Part shown: positions 48,690 through 58,672 of the stretch, piece by piece
Layout of the letters: each line of letters opens with the position of its first letter
How positions within the stretch are numbered: position 1 is the first letter of the stretch
Made by a program: the position numbers and the translations under genes
Source of the DNA: Vicia villosa
Taxonomy: Eukaryota > Streptophyta > Magnoliopsida > Fabales > Fabaceae
Length of the DNA: 64,000 bases
Assembly: GCF_029867415.1 (NCBI RefSeq)
Contig: NW_026705585.1
Location: 372,001-436,000, forward strand
Reading direction: 5' to 3'
The notes under the pieces: generated by a model
What the model was told of the DNA's origin: nothing
Databases searched by the model: none
The model's input: the letters and a program-made list of their open reading frames with translations, nothing else

Positions 48690-49340
48690 TTTAGGGTCTT
48701 TGGGAGTGTGACCTCACATTGGCGATGAGAAACAAACCAAATTGGACAACAAGAGCAATAAATTCATCTTTGTAGGTTATGATCAAAGCTCAAAAAACTA
48801 CAAGTTGTACCAAACAACAACAAGATTGTAATCAGCCGAGATGTGATATTTGATAAAGAAGGATAATGGCACTTTGATACTCAGAAAAAAGAATATAGTT
48901 TCTTTTTCAAAATTTGAAGAAACATCTAGAGAAGTCAACAAGAGTTTCACTCACCAACAGTCAGCAAGAGTCTCACTCACCAACGTCGTCCACTTCTAAA
49001 AACACTACAAGGGAAGTGACACATACACGAAGTCTTCAAGATATTAATGACAACACACAGACATTATCACCATGAAGGCTTGAAAATGTCTATAAAGAAA
49101 ATGAAGGTACAGATAATCCCACACTATTATGCCTTTCTGCAAATTATGAACCAATAAACATTGAAACTCTTCAAGAAAAGAAATAGACAGAGAAAGAAAA
49201 TCCATGACAAAAATGATTCATAGGAACTCATTTTGCTTCCCAAAGAACATAAGGCTACATGCGTGAAAAAAAATGTACAAGTCAAGAAATAATGTCAAAG
49301 GAAAGGTCAAAAGATAGATGACAAGACTAGCCAAAAAAAA
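48690..49340 (+). pseudogene. Copia integrase-RT fragment
   Basis: Broken plus-strand frames read KLYQTTTRL-type phrases; in another frame KIVISRDVIFDKEG, then LSANYEPINIETLQE and LILLPKEHKATCVKKNVQVK. These correspond to the integrase C-terminus and RT N-terminus of a copia element. It is opposite in orientation to the neighbouring SIRE-type LTR, so it is a separate remnant. Confidence 0.6.
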
Positions 49341-49892
49341 ACTACAGAAAAAAAAAAACTAATTTGTAAAGTATTCTCACAAATAATAAAAATATCATTC
49401 TCTCACATAGTCTCTCCTTCAAATTTCTTATAAAATCTCAATATAGTATTTTTCATTTCTAACATAAGCGACTACCAGAAGTCAAAATTGAAAAGCATGC
49501 ATAAAGCTTCCCCTTGGAAGGTGATGTTGGACAAGGGACTCATGACACCTTGAAGGTTGATTGTAAAATGGAGTCAATGATGTAACCCTTTTTTTAATGT
49601 AGCTTTTAACTATGTTGTTTTTCCTTCTTTTTGTTCTATCAAATTGATCTTCAAGATGACATTGACCTACGAACATTATATTGCGACCTTGTAATTTTTT
49701 TTCCGATTCCAATGCATATTTGTGATTTGTTTTTCCATTAATTTGCCCATAAATTCACATTTCTTTTTTCTTGCTTTGAATCATTCTTACTTCATGTTTA
49801 TAAATACTTCTTTTTTTTATCATGTACATATTTCGGTGTATGTCTCTAAGCAATACAACAAATAATGGCATCAGGCCAGAATTTATGACAAA

Positions 49893-51799
49893 CTGATGTA
49901 TTCTTAGATAAGATTTGTTGATAAGAGCTTGAATGTCATTCAAGGTTACAATCAGCTGTTGGATTAGAACTCGTGCTAGAGAAGGAATGACATCTTCTAC
50001 GATAAATGAGTGTTGGAGTATTTTCCAGTGAGAATTTGTGATGCAACATATTGATTTGCAGACTCAGTGTAATGAGTCCCATCCCAGCTTACATACACAC
50101 TACTATCATTGCAACCTTTTGCTGCAATTGTGGTTCCATTCAAGATCCTTGTTACTCCACAAGAAACGCGACTGTCGCAGTTCAATGGTGGACCTCCGTA
50201 TCCACAGCAAGCCATAATAGGTTGTTCAAACCCTGTAATCAATAGTCACAAATTTAGCACTAGCGAAATTTTGATGAGGCAATAGCGAAATTTTGCTAGT
50301 TAGACTTACCATGTTTTGAGGAGTTTACAATGAGGTCATATTTTATGGTAAAGATATCAACATAGGTAACATTTACATCTAGATACTGGCCCTGCAATTT
50401 AGTACAAAAATCTTGCAGTTGTAGATTAAAGGCCTTAGCAGCTTGATTGAGTGCATGAAGACATCTTTGTTCATCGAGCTTTGACGGATCATTCCCAAAT
50501 GTGGCAATATACTGAGCCAAGCATCCTACCGGACCCGTGTTATGTATCCAAAAATTCCTAGCCCCGCTGTCATACAGTCTCTATCACAAATAAAAGAATG
50601 GAATTCAAGAATGTAACAACGTCATAGTTATTTTGTTAAACACAATGTTGTCACTTGTCACCAACCTTTATTCCATTTTCGAATTCCAGTAGAATTGTTG
50701 GAATTAAAGAAAGTATTTGGTCCAAGTCTTTTGAATAAAACGCACCGCCAATATCGTTCTGGCCTATGTCAAACATGTATAACCCCTTCTGGAAGTAATC
50801 TTCGGCCGGGACATATTCATGAAATTTCTCGCCTGAAAAATTATTGTGTTAATTTTCCTAAGGCATGAGTTGATTGGATAACATAGAAACTTGGTTTTGA
50901 GACAGAAGTAATGTACCTGCAAGAAACTCAAGAACTCGGGCTTTGAATAGCTGAAACTGAGATACTTGAATCCCAAAGCCGAATGGACTGATCGACGCTG
51001 CATTTGCTGGAAGAATAGTCGAACCTGCCGCTGCAAAGTTGCATCCTTGATGGAAATTCGGTAAACCAACTGAATCCAAATAGGCATTTAAAAATGGCAA
51101 ATGCATCGCATCCACTGCAACGATAAACCAAAATCATATCGAATGGAACTATCAAGATCATATAACAATTACAATACAATAAGAAACTTTCATGAAGGAT
51201 TAGAAGTTTACTTAAGAAGTCGACTATAAGACGGCCATTGCAGAATCTCCCAGATGAAGTTTTGAAGTAATTTTGTCCGTAAGGCGGGGCGAGTTTAAAT
51301 CCCTTAGCTGCAGTAATTTCACCTGTGTCTGAGTTTGAATCACCAAAGTTGAAAACTGCTGGGTAACTAAAGTCAACAGAATTTGCCAAAACCAAACAAA
51401 TGCAAAATAACACAACTTGTAATGCAACAACATAAGTAGAACCCATGTCACTCAACTTTCACTTGTGATTAAGTGCAATGCAGCCATGTAAATAGTAGTG
51501 CTGCCTTTTATGCTTGCTTTATGGTACACCATGCTGGTAGTTGCTTCAAGTTGCTAATTTAAAGTCTATACATTAAAGGAAGAAATTAAGAAAGATTGGT
51601 TGTGTCGTTTAAGAAAAAAACATGATTTTTCTTGCACTTAGATGCACGATTTGCGTGCAATTTTGTCTAGACTTGCATATCCACGAGATTGTATTGCTTG
51701 CTTCACCTTCATTGTCTGTCTCCCCCGTGAACATTTTCAATTAGGCAATTATAAGATTCCTTCTATTTTGTCTTCTGTTTTATTATTGTTGTCAAACTT
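49893..51799. repeat. Segmental duplication carrying GDSL copy 2
   Basis: Homology with 44060-46017 starts in the 3' flank (AGATAAGATTTGTTGATAAGAGC), covers the whole gene, and extends about 340 bp upstream. It stops abruptly at GTTGTCAAAC near 51799. Confidence 0.85.
49997..51455 (-). CDS. ENOD8-like GDSL esterase/lipase, copy 2
   Basis: Five exons (51212-51455, 50917-51114, 50666-50832, 50310-50580, 49997-50232) have exactly the same lengths as those of copy 1 and encode 371 aa. The catalytic blocks are kept: FGDSNSDTG, GQND and WDGTHYTE. Differences include a shorter exon 1/2 intron region, LSSLPN-type substitutions around HQGCNFAAAGSTILP, and DFCTKLQGQ in place of DFVNKLQGQ. Both copies have a signal peptide. 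It arose by tandem duplication of copy 1 or the reverse. Its distal promoter region has been moved away by an insertion at 51800, so expression may differ from that of copy 1. Confidence 0.93.
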
Positions 51800-52968
51800 G
51801 TAATAATTCTCAAATGTGGTTTTATTTCTATTCAAGCTACTTTATTAAGTTAAAGAAGGAAATATGTAGGATTGTTCATGGTTAGTTGGTGAGAAATCGA
51901 TCTGAACCGGAATAAATTATAGTAAAATTCATTCGAACGAAACCGAACCGAACCGTTACAATTTACTAAGAACCGAACCAAAATTATTGGTTTGATATAC
52001 CGTTTCGAAATTCCGAACCGTACCAAATCATTAAAAGATAATTTTCCTAAACCGAACCATTTATTAAAGAATCAAACCGTTAAACAATTTTTCAATTTTT
52101 TTAAAACTTATTTTAAGTATTTTTTATTTTTAGTTTTGATTTGGTTCAGATTCAATTTTAGTTCGTTTCGATTCAATTCTACAAGTGTTTGTGCGTTATG
52201 GTTTGGTTGACTAATCATACATAAAAATTTAGTTATTTTAATTTCAGTTCAATTTGGTTCGACGATTCAATTCTGTTCTTGAATTTTTTGAATAACCCTA
52301 AAAATATCTATGTATTTCATTTTTGAGTTTTTTAACTCTCCAAGTAGTGTTGAATGTAGATTTTAGATATTTTGGGTTAACTAAAAATAAATGCTTAAAG
52401 TAAAGCTAAGATGATAAATAGATAAAAACTTTATAATTTGTTTGATCGACCGTGTTTGTTAGAAAAATGTACAAATACTGTATTTATAGGTAAATACTAG
52501 TTTTAATGACCAAAACAACATAAAGACTTGCTATTTTGACCCTCAAATTATACACCGTATATTTACACCTTTAAAATTACATCTATGGCATATGTATATT
52601 TGTATTAGAAAAATAAAAATTAATTTTTAAATGTAATCAAAACAACAAAATCGTATAAAAATACGGTATAAGTTGTCACATGCAGTGTATGAATATTAAT
52701 TCTCAACAACATAACCTAAAGAATTTATTTTTGTTCCACTAATTCTAAATATGGAAGTAGTGTGTGATTTTTCTAGTTATTAGGATATGTGACACCCCAC
52801 ATCGGGCATATTCCACTTTTCGCGATATTTTTTTCTTTCTTTTCTCATCCACATTTGTGTTATCTTCTCGTAATCTGACTCCGAATTAATAGTTACTTTT
52901 CCTAGTGCCTTACAAACAAGGACCATGGGTAAAATGTCATATGGTCGAGCTTTCAAACAAGGACCATG
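51800..52968. other. Inserted non-genic sequence
   Basis: It follows the break in the GDSL duplication. At 51870-52310 there is a dispersed repeat rich in AACCGAACC/GGTTCGGTT. The rest is AT-rich with no ORF. A 41-bp tandem duplication (ACAAGGACCATGGGTAAAAT...) occupies about 52913-52976. Confidence 0.5.
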
Positions 52969-52976
52969 GGTAAAAT

Positions 52977-53976
52977 TAGGGGTGGCAATTGGATCCATTA
53001 AGCTAAAATCCATCCAATCCATCCATCAAAAAATCCATCCAATCCATCCACCAAATAAAAAATAAGTTAATGGATGGATTAAATCCATCCATTTATATAC
53101 ATGGATGGATCCAATCCATCCAACACATTTTAATAATCCAATGGATTATTTTTATTTTATACTTTAAATTGTTTAAATTATTTATGAGTTTCTTCAGAAA
53201 ATTGAAAAATCGAGTTTCTTCAGAAAATTGAAAAATCAAGTTTTTTCCCGAAAAAACGAAAAATCGTGTTTTTACGAAAAACGAAAAAAATTCAGTTTTT
53301 TCGGGAAAACAAAAAAATCGAGTTTTTTCGAATTAACAAAAAAATTGTGTTTTTTCAGAAAAACGAGATATCGAGTTTTTTCAAAAAAACGGAAAAAACC
53401 GAGTTTTTTCCGAAAAACGAAAAAAATGTGTTTTTCCGAAAAATGAAAAAAATAAGGTTTTTTCGAAAAAACAATAAAGTCGAGTTTTTTTTCTGAAAAC
53501 GAAAAAATCGAGTTTTTTTTTGAAAAAACGAAAAAAGTCGAGATTTTTTTGGGAAAACGGAAAAAAAAACGAGTTTTTTTTCGGAAAAACGAAAAAAGTC
53601 GGTTTTTTCGAAAACATGAAAAAAGTCGACTTTTTTCGGAAAAACGAGAAATCGAGTTTTTTTTTTAAAAAACAAAAATTCAAATTTTTTCGGAAGAACG
53701 AAAAATCAATTATTTTTCAGAAAAACGAAAAAACTATTTTAAAATACCTAAATTATTATTTTTATGAAATTTTAAAAAAAATAAAATATTTTTAATTATC
53801 TTTTGGATGGATGGATATCCATCCATTATTGGATGGATTTTATTCCTTAATGGATGGATTGGATTGGATTTTTATTTAGAGAGTTTAATGGATTGTAATG
53901 GATTAATGGATTGGTTTGATCCATCCATTAAGGATCCAATCCATATCCATCCAATCCATCCATTTTGCCACCGCTA
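52977..53976. mobile_element. Flanking hAT-like element, copy 1
   Basis: The left TIR TAGGGGTGGCAA is followed by an ATGGATGGATTGGAT-type repeat zone at both ends (CCATCCAATCCATCC). The centre (about 53210-53740) is an array of alternating T-runs and A-runs punctuated by CG. There is no transposase. The right end TTTTGCCACCGCTA is mutated. Confidence 0.75.
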
Positions 53977-54638
53977 CTTGTACATATCTTCCTTTGAAAA
54001 ATCTTCATAGTAAATAAATACTTGCAAGGCTAGATCAGAAGTCATCCACTTAAGTAGCAGTTATTTCCAATGCTCTTAGTCCTGCTGGAAATCAAGGATA
54101 TCTGTCCAAAATACAAGATTCACAAAAACTAGAAACACATAATTACATAATTAAGTGCCAAGTACTATTATGCTCATTTGTGTATAATATTAAACCAAGG
54201 ATATCTGTCTAAAAGAAGATTCACATAATTAAGGATTCCGAACAAGGCAATATTTAATATGATTCCATGCAAAAGCTTATAATATTAAAATGTAAAGATA
54301 TGTGTTAATGAAACTACATCTAGCATAGCATATGCTTAACCACCATAGTTGTTAAATCACTTTAAAGAGCAAAATAATTTGATTTCCATATAAAAAATAA
54401 AGTATTAAAAAAAACTAAAGAAGCCAATGACTTACGCCTAGAGAAACAAACTAATCCTACAAAATATCTATCTAAATACCATAAAGTTATGCTCTAACCA
54501 AATATGTCATTAGGCATCAGCAATTCAACAAATAGAGCATAATTTGTTCTCCTATCAACTCACAGCACCTCTAAAGTGGAGTACAATCAAAATAATATTG
54601 TGATTTGCAACAAACAGGAGGTCTAAATTTGAATGTCA
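53977..54638. other. 3' flank of the papain-like gene inside the composite unit
   Basis: AT-rich with no ORF or repeat recognised. It presumably includes the 3' UTR of the minus-strand gene. Confidence 0.5.
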
Positions 54639-56412
54639 TTAAGCCATCAATTTGATAAAATCTTGGTTTGCAGCATTAGACTTCAGGTAAGCTTCAATTG
54701 TGGTGATGCTAGCTTCTTGGATGCTTTCAATCGCCGTAAATAATTCTCTGTCGATAAAGCCATAGCCTTCGCGACCCCAATGTTGACCAAACGTGTTCCT
54801 TACTTCAAAAAAACTCTTTCCGTTTGTATTCCCAACGCCAGTAATTAAAACACAGTGTCCACTGGTTTTGAAGCCTTTTGATAATCCATAAATAAAGTCT
54901 TCCTGCAATAATTAACAATAAATTTTAATTTCACTCAAATAATTATGACATTAAATCTATATTTTCATAAATTATATTATACGTATAAATTACCTTATCG
55001 TTCTTATAGTTCTGGAGAAATTTGTCACAAGAAAATGTTCCAATTAGGAATCCTACGGTTGCTAGCACTTTTGCCATACATAAGTCTGACCAATCTAAAG
55101 GTACAAAGAAGTACCGTTTAATGAAGCCAAACTGAAAAGAAAGAAAAAATTATTTTTTAAAAACCATGAGAAAAATAAAGTGTTTAAATATTTTTGAGAA
55201 TAAAATTATCACGCTTACGCTTTGATAGGGCTTATAACCGCAATACGGGCCTTTATAAGGCACATGAGTTTCCAGAGCCATGCCTCTGTGCACCACTAAG
55301 TGCAACGCATCCTCCACATTGCACGGGTAAGCTTTGCCTTCCCCTTCCCATGGATCCAAATGATTTAGATCATATATAGCGGGTAAGCAGTCAATCAAAC
55401 ATTGAGGCGAGAGTCGGGGGGAGTACTCTCCTAACTTAATCCGGTCTTGAAGCTTGGCATTAAATCTGATGGCTTGTTCTACAGACATCGCCCAGCATGT
55501 ATCTGACAAAATTGAAAATTTTCAGTAAATTGACAAAATAAGAAAAAGGACCAAAACAAGTAAATAAACATACCAAAATGTAGTTGAAGGGAAAGTGCTT
55601 CGTCTTCAATCATCTTTTTAAGAGAATAGTGAAAAAACTCCGGGTTAAAACTTGCATGAGACTCGATATCAATCGGTTCTTTCAAGTACAAGTCCTCAAG
55701 GTGTTGTGGATTCTGAGACAATCTTTTGGGCATTACCTTTGGATACAATTTCTCTTCCTTTGACATTGGCCTTTTTTTCTTCCCGGTCTTTGCCATGACT
55801 TTCTTTGGAACTCTGCTTTAAGTAAATCATATTAAAAAAAAAAAGGTGGCATCTAATGGTTCACCATAAAAAATATTTGCCAATATCAGATTGGAAACCA
55901 TAATAAATCAAAAAAGTATTTTCAATCTCAAACACACTTAGAAAACTTAATTGAATAAACCACTCGACTCATGAAAAGGTTTTTTTTTTCTCTCACAAAA
56001 TAATAATAAGAAGAAGGTTGTTTTAATTTTTCCTTAATCTTGTAATAGACTTTATTTACAAGGTGATCATTAGATTGTAATTTTTGGTGCAAAAAAAAAA
56101 CTTTAATTGAAGTTTTGAAATAAACCAAGTTTTGAAAGCAGCAACACTCAGAATGATTGTGAAGTTTTTCAGTACCAACCTCGGCTCTTTCTCCATCGGC
56201 TCTTTCTCCTTCATTTCTTTAAGTCTCTTGCTACTTCTGGTGGGAACTTTTATTCCCTCTTCTTTGCTATTCTGAAATGATGAATCACACAGTTGAAACA
56301 ATGAAACTTAATGACAAAGGGACGTGAAATACAAGGAAAAGTTTAAAACCTTATTGGAGTCTTCTTCATTTTCATTTTCTCTCTTGTTGCTTCTGGGATT
56401 TTCAGTATTCAT
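54639..56412 (-). CDS. Papain-like (C1A) protein without signal peptide or recognisable prodomain
   Basis: Six exons (56350-56412, 56180-56271, 55574-55812, 55219-55502, 54994-55131, 54639-54902) join in phase to 359 aa. Residues 1-75 are Lys/Glu/Arg-rich with NLS-like clusters (RSSKRLKEMKEKEPMEKEPR, KTGKKKRPMSKEEK). A C1A fold follows: Gln128, six residues before Cys134 (DTCWAMS), as in papain; CLIDC; His288 (SGHCVLITGVG); Asn308 (VRNTFGQHWGREGYGFIDR). Typical plant C1A proteases have a signal peptide, an inhibitory ERFNIN prodomain and NSWG; here these are absent, absent and NTFG. All four catalytic positions remain, so activity is plausible. The N-terminus suggests a nuclear or cytosolic location. 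It is intact despite lying in a transposon-like unit. No close homologue is recalled. Confidence 0.85.
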
Positions 56413-56908
56413 TTGCTGGGTTGAAGAGAGAAAGAGTAACTAATGTTTCTTTGGTGTATACTATTGTTGACTGCTGAAATGTGCTAGCTAATGTGTATTT
56501 TGAAAAATCACCTATGCTTGGCTAGCTTCCAACATCCAACAGAAAAACAAGTAATAGGGTTTTGGGGGGAAGGAAACCGAAGAGGTGCTGCACTCGCTTT
56601 CAACGCGTGGACGGGAAGAGTTGTACCTTTAGTTGTTTTGAATTTCCATGGTACGCTATTGTGCATACATGCTAGTGCCACTCTCCAACCATTAATTTCA
56701 CTTAATCAGCACTAATATAGACCATCAGCATAAATCATCACCATTATTTAATTTGTCTGATATTTAGTTTTCCTAACTATCACATTTATTACACGTGTAT
56801 TTCAACGATGAATACAAATGTAATAAGATAAAAAATAAAAAAACTATTTTTTTATGAGTTTATAATTATTATTCTAATTATGATTTTTATTCTTTTCCCA
56901 CTCTTGAT
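56413..56908. other. 5' flank of the papain-like gene inside the composite unit
   Basis: About 500 bp separate the start codon from flanking element copy 2. No further ORF is supported. It presumably holds the promoter, so the unit carries a gene with its own upstream sequence. Confidence 0.5.
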
Positions 56909-58239
56909 TAGGGGTGGCAATTGGATCCATTAAGCTAAAATTCATCCAATCCATCCACCAAAAAATCCATCCAATCCATCCACCAAATAAAAAATAAGTT
57001 AATGGATGGATTAAATCCATCCAACACATTTTGATAATCCAATGGATTATTCTTATTTTATACTTTAAATTGTTTAAATTATTTACGAGTTTCTTCAGAA
57101 AATTGAAAAATCGAGTTTTTTTCCGAAAAAACGAAAAATCGTGTTTTTACGAAAAACGAAAAAAAATTCAGTTTTTTCGGGAAAACAAAAAATCGAGTTT
57201 TTTCGAATTAACGAAAAAATTGTGTTTTTTCAGAAAAACGAGATATCGAGTTTTTTCAAAAAAACGGAAAAAACCGAGTTTTTTTCCGAAAAACGAAAAA
57301 AATAAGGTTTTTTCGAAAAAACAATAAAGTCGAGTTTTTTTTTCTGAAAACGAAAAAAAGTCGAGATTTTTTTGGGAAAACGGAAAAAAACGAGTTTTTT
57401 TTCGGAAAAACGAAAAAAGTCGGTTTTTTCGAAAACATGAAAAAAGTCGATATTTTTGGGGGAAACGAAAAAACGAGTTTTTTCGAAAAACGGAAAAATC
57501 ACGTTTTTTTCGAAAAAATGAAAAAAGTCGAGATTTTTTGGGGAAAACGAAAAAAATCGAGTTTTTTTCGGAAAAACGAAAAAAGTCGAGTTTTTTGGGG
57601 AAAACGAAAAAATCCAGTTTTTTTTTTAAAAACGAAAAAAGTCAATTTGTTTCTGGCAACACGAAAAAATCGAGTTTTTTCCGGAAAAAACGAAAAAAAC
57701 CGAGTTTTTTTTTCAAAAAACGAAAAAAAACCGAGTTTTTTTTCTTCTGAAAAATGAAAAAAGTCGAGTTTTTTTTGGGAAAACGAAAAAATCGAGTCTT
57801 TTTCGAAAAAAAAAATCGAGTTTTTTTTAGAAAAACGAAAAAATTGAGTTTTTTCGAAAAAACAAAAAATCGACTTTTTTCGGAAAAACGAGAAATCGAA
57901 TTTTTTTTGAAAAAACAAAAATTCAAATTTTTTCGGAAGAACGAAAAATCAATTATTTTTCCGAAAAACGAAAAAACTATTTTAAAATACCTAAATTATT
58001 ATTTTTATGAAATTTAAAAAAAAATAAAATATTTTTAATTATCTTTTGGATGGATGGATATCCATCCATTAGAAATTTGTTAATGGATGGATTGGATGGA
58101 TTTTATTCCTTAATGGATGGATTGGATTGGATTTTTATTTAGAGAGTTTAATGGATTGTAATGGATTAATGGATTGGTTTGATCCATCCATTAAGGATCC
58201 AATCCATATCCATCCAATCCATCCATTTTGCCACCCTTA
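56909..58239. mobile_element. Flanking hAT-like element, copy 2
   Basis: Same orientation and layout as copy 1, but with a longer central array (about 57090-57990). It has TAGGGGTGGCAA at the left and TTTTGCCACCCTTA at the right. The terminal ATGGATTGGATGG-type repeats are shared closely with copy 1. No transposase. Confidence 0.8.
57090..57990. repeat. CG-punctuated T-run/A-run minisatellite
   Basis: Units of about 25-30 bp follow the pattern GAGTTTTTTCGGAAAAACGAAAAA with variations. Each unit is itself a partial inverted repeat. All long frames through it, on both strands, are Phe/Lys/Glu/Arg-rich artefacts. A related array is at 53210-53740. Confidence 0.9.
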
Positions 58240-58435
58240 GGTAAAATGTCATATGGTCGAGCTTTACTGAACCTTTAAGTGAATCTAACACCTGAACGTC
58301 CTTCATGGATTTTAATAGGCTTGAAAAAAATCAACTAACTTCATTCAAATGTCTTTGTACTAGTCTAATCTTCCTTCGAATGCGGAGAGCTCGACTTAAT
58401 ATAAATTTGATTGTTTGTATAATTTCGGCTGATAT

Positions 58436-58672
58436 ATTATTTATTTTTAGGTTTAAATAATTATTAATTATGCATAACACGTGAGCCAAAGTACCTAGAG
58501 AATTTATATTACGATTGTTTGACACATTTTTATAACTTGCTTATGTCACGTCTATGTTAGCATGACCATAAATGACATTATTATTTTTTCTTTTATGAAT
58601 TTACTAGAAGAATCACTTGAGCAAGAGATGTGATATTTGCATTATTGGTTGTATTATGTCAATCCTCCATAC
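58436..58672. repeat. Displaced upstream flank of GDSL copy 2
   Basis: Matches 46018-46290, with blocks TTATTTTTAGGTTTAAATAA, GATTGTTTGACACAT and GAGCAAGAGATGTGATATTT. It marks the far edge of the roughly 6.6-kb sequence inserted after 51799. Confidence 0.8.

Larger units (their letters stand above)
52969..58247. mobile_element. Composite hAT-like transposon carrying a papain-like gene
   Basis: Two direct copies of one element bound the block. The outer ends are TAGGGGTGGCAA (52977) and, inverted, TAAGGGTGGCAA (ending 58239). The outermost flanks are an exact 8-bp duplication GGTAAAAT (52969-52976 and 58240-58247). The inner flanks of the two copies match neither each other nor GGTAAAAT. The unit measures 5263 bp between duplications. 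Confidence 0.75.

Noticed and set aside
53228..58017. Several long frames on both strands of the 53.2 and 57.1-58.0 kb arrays (Phe/Lys/Arg/Glu-rich)
   Set aside because: They are translations of T-run/A-run minisatellites open in many frames at once; no start context, splice support or domain.
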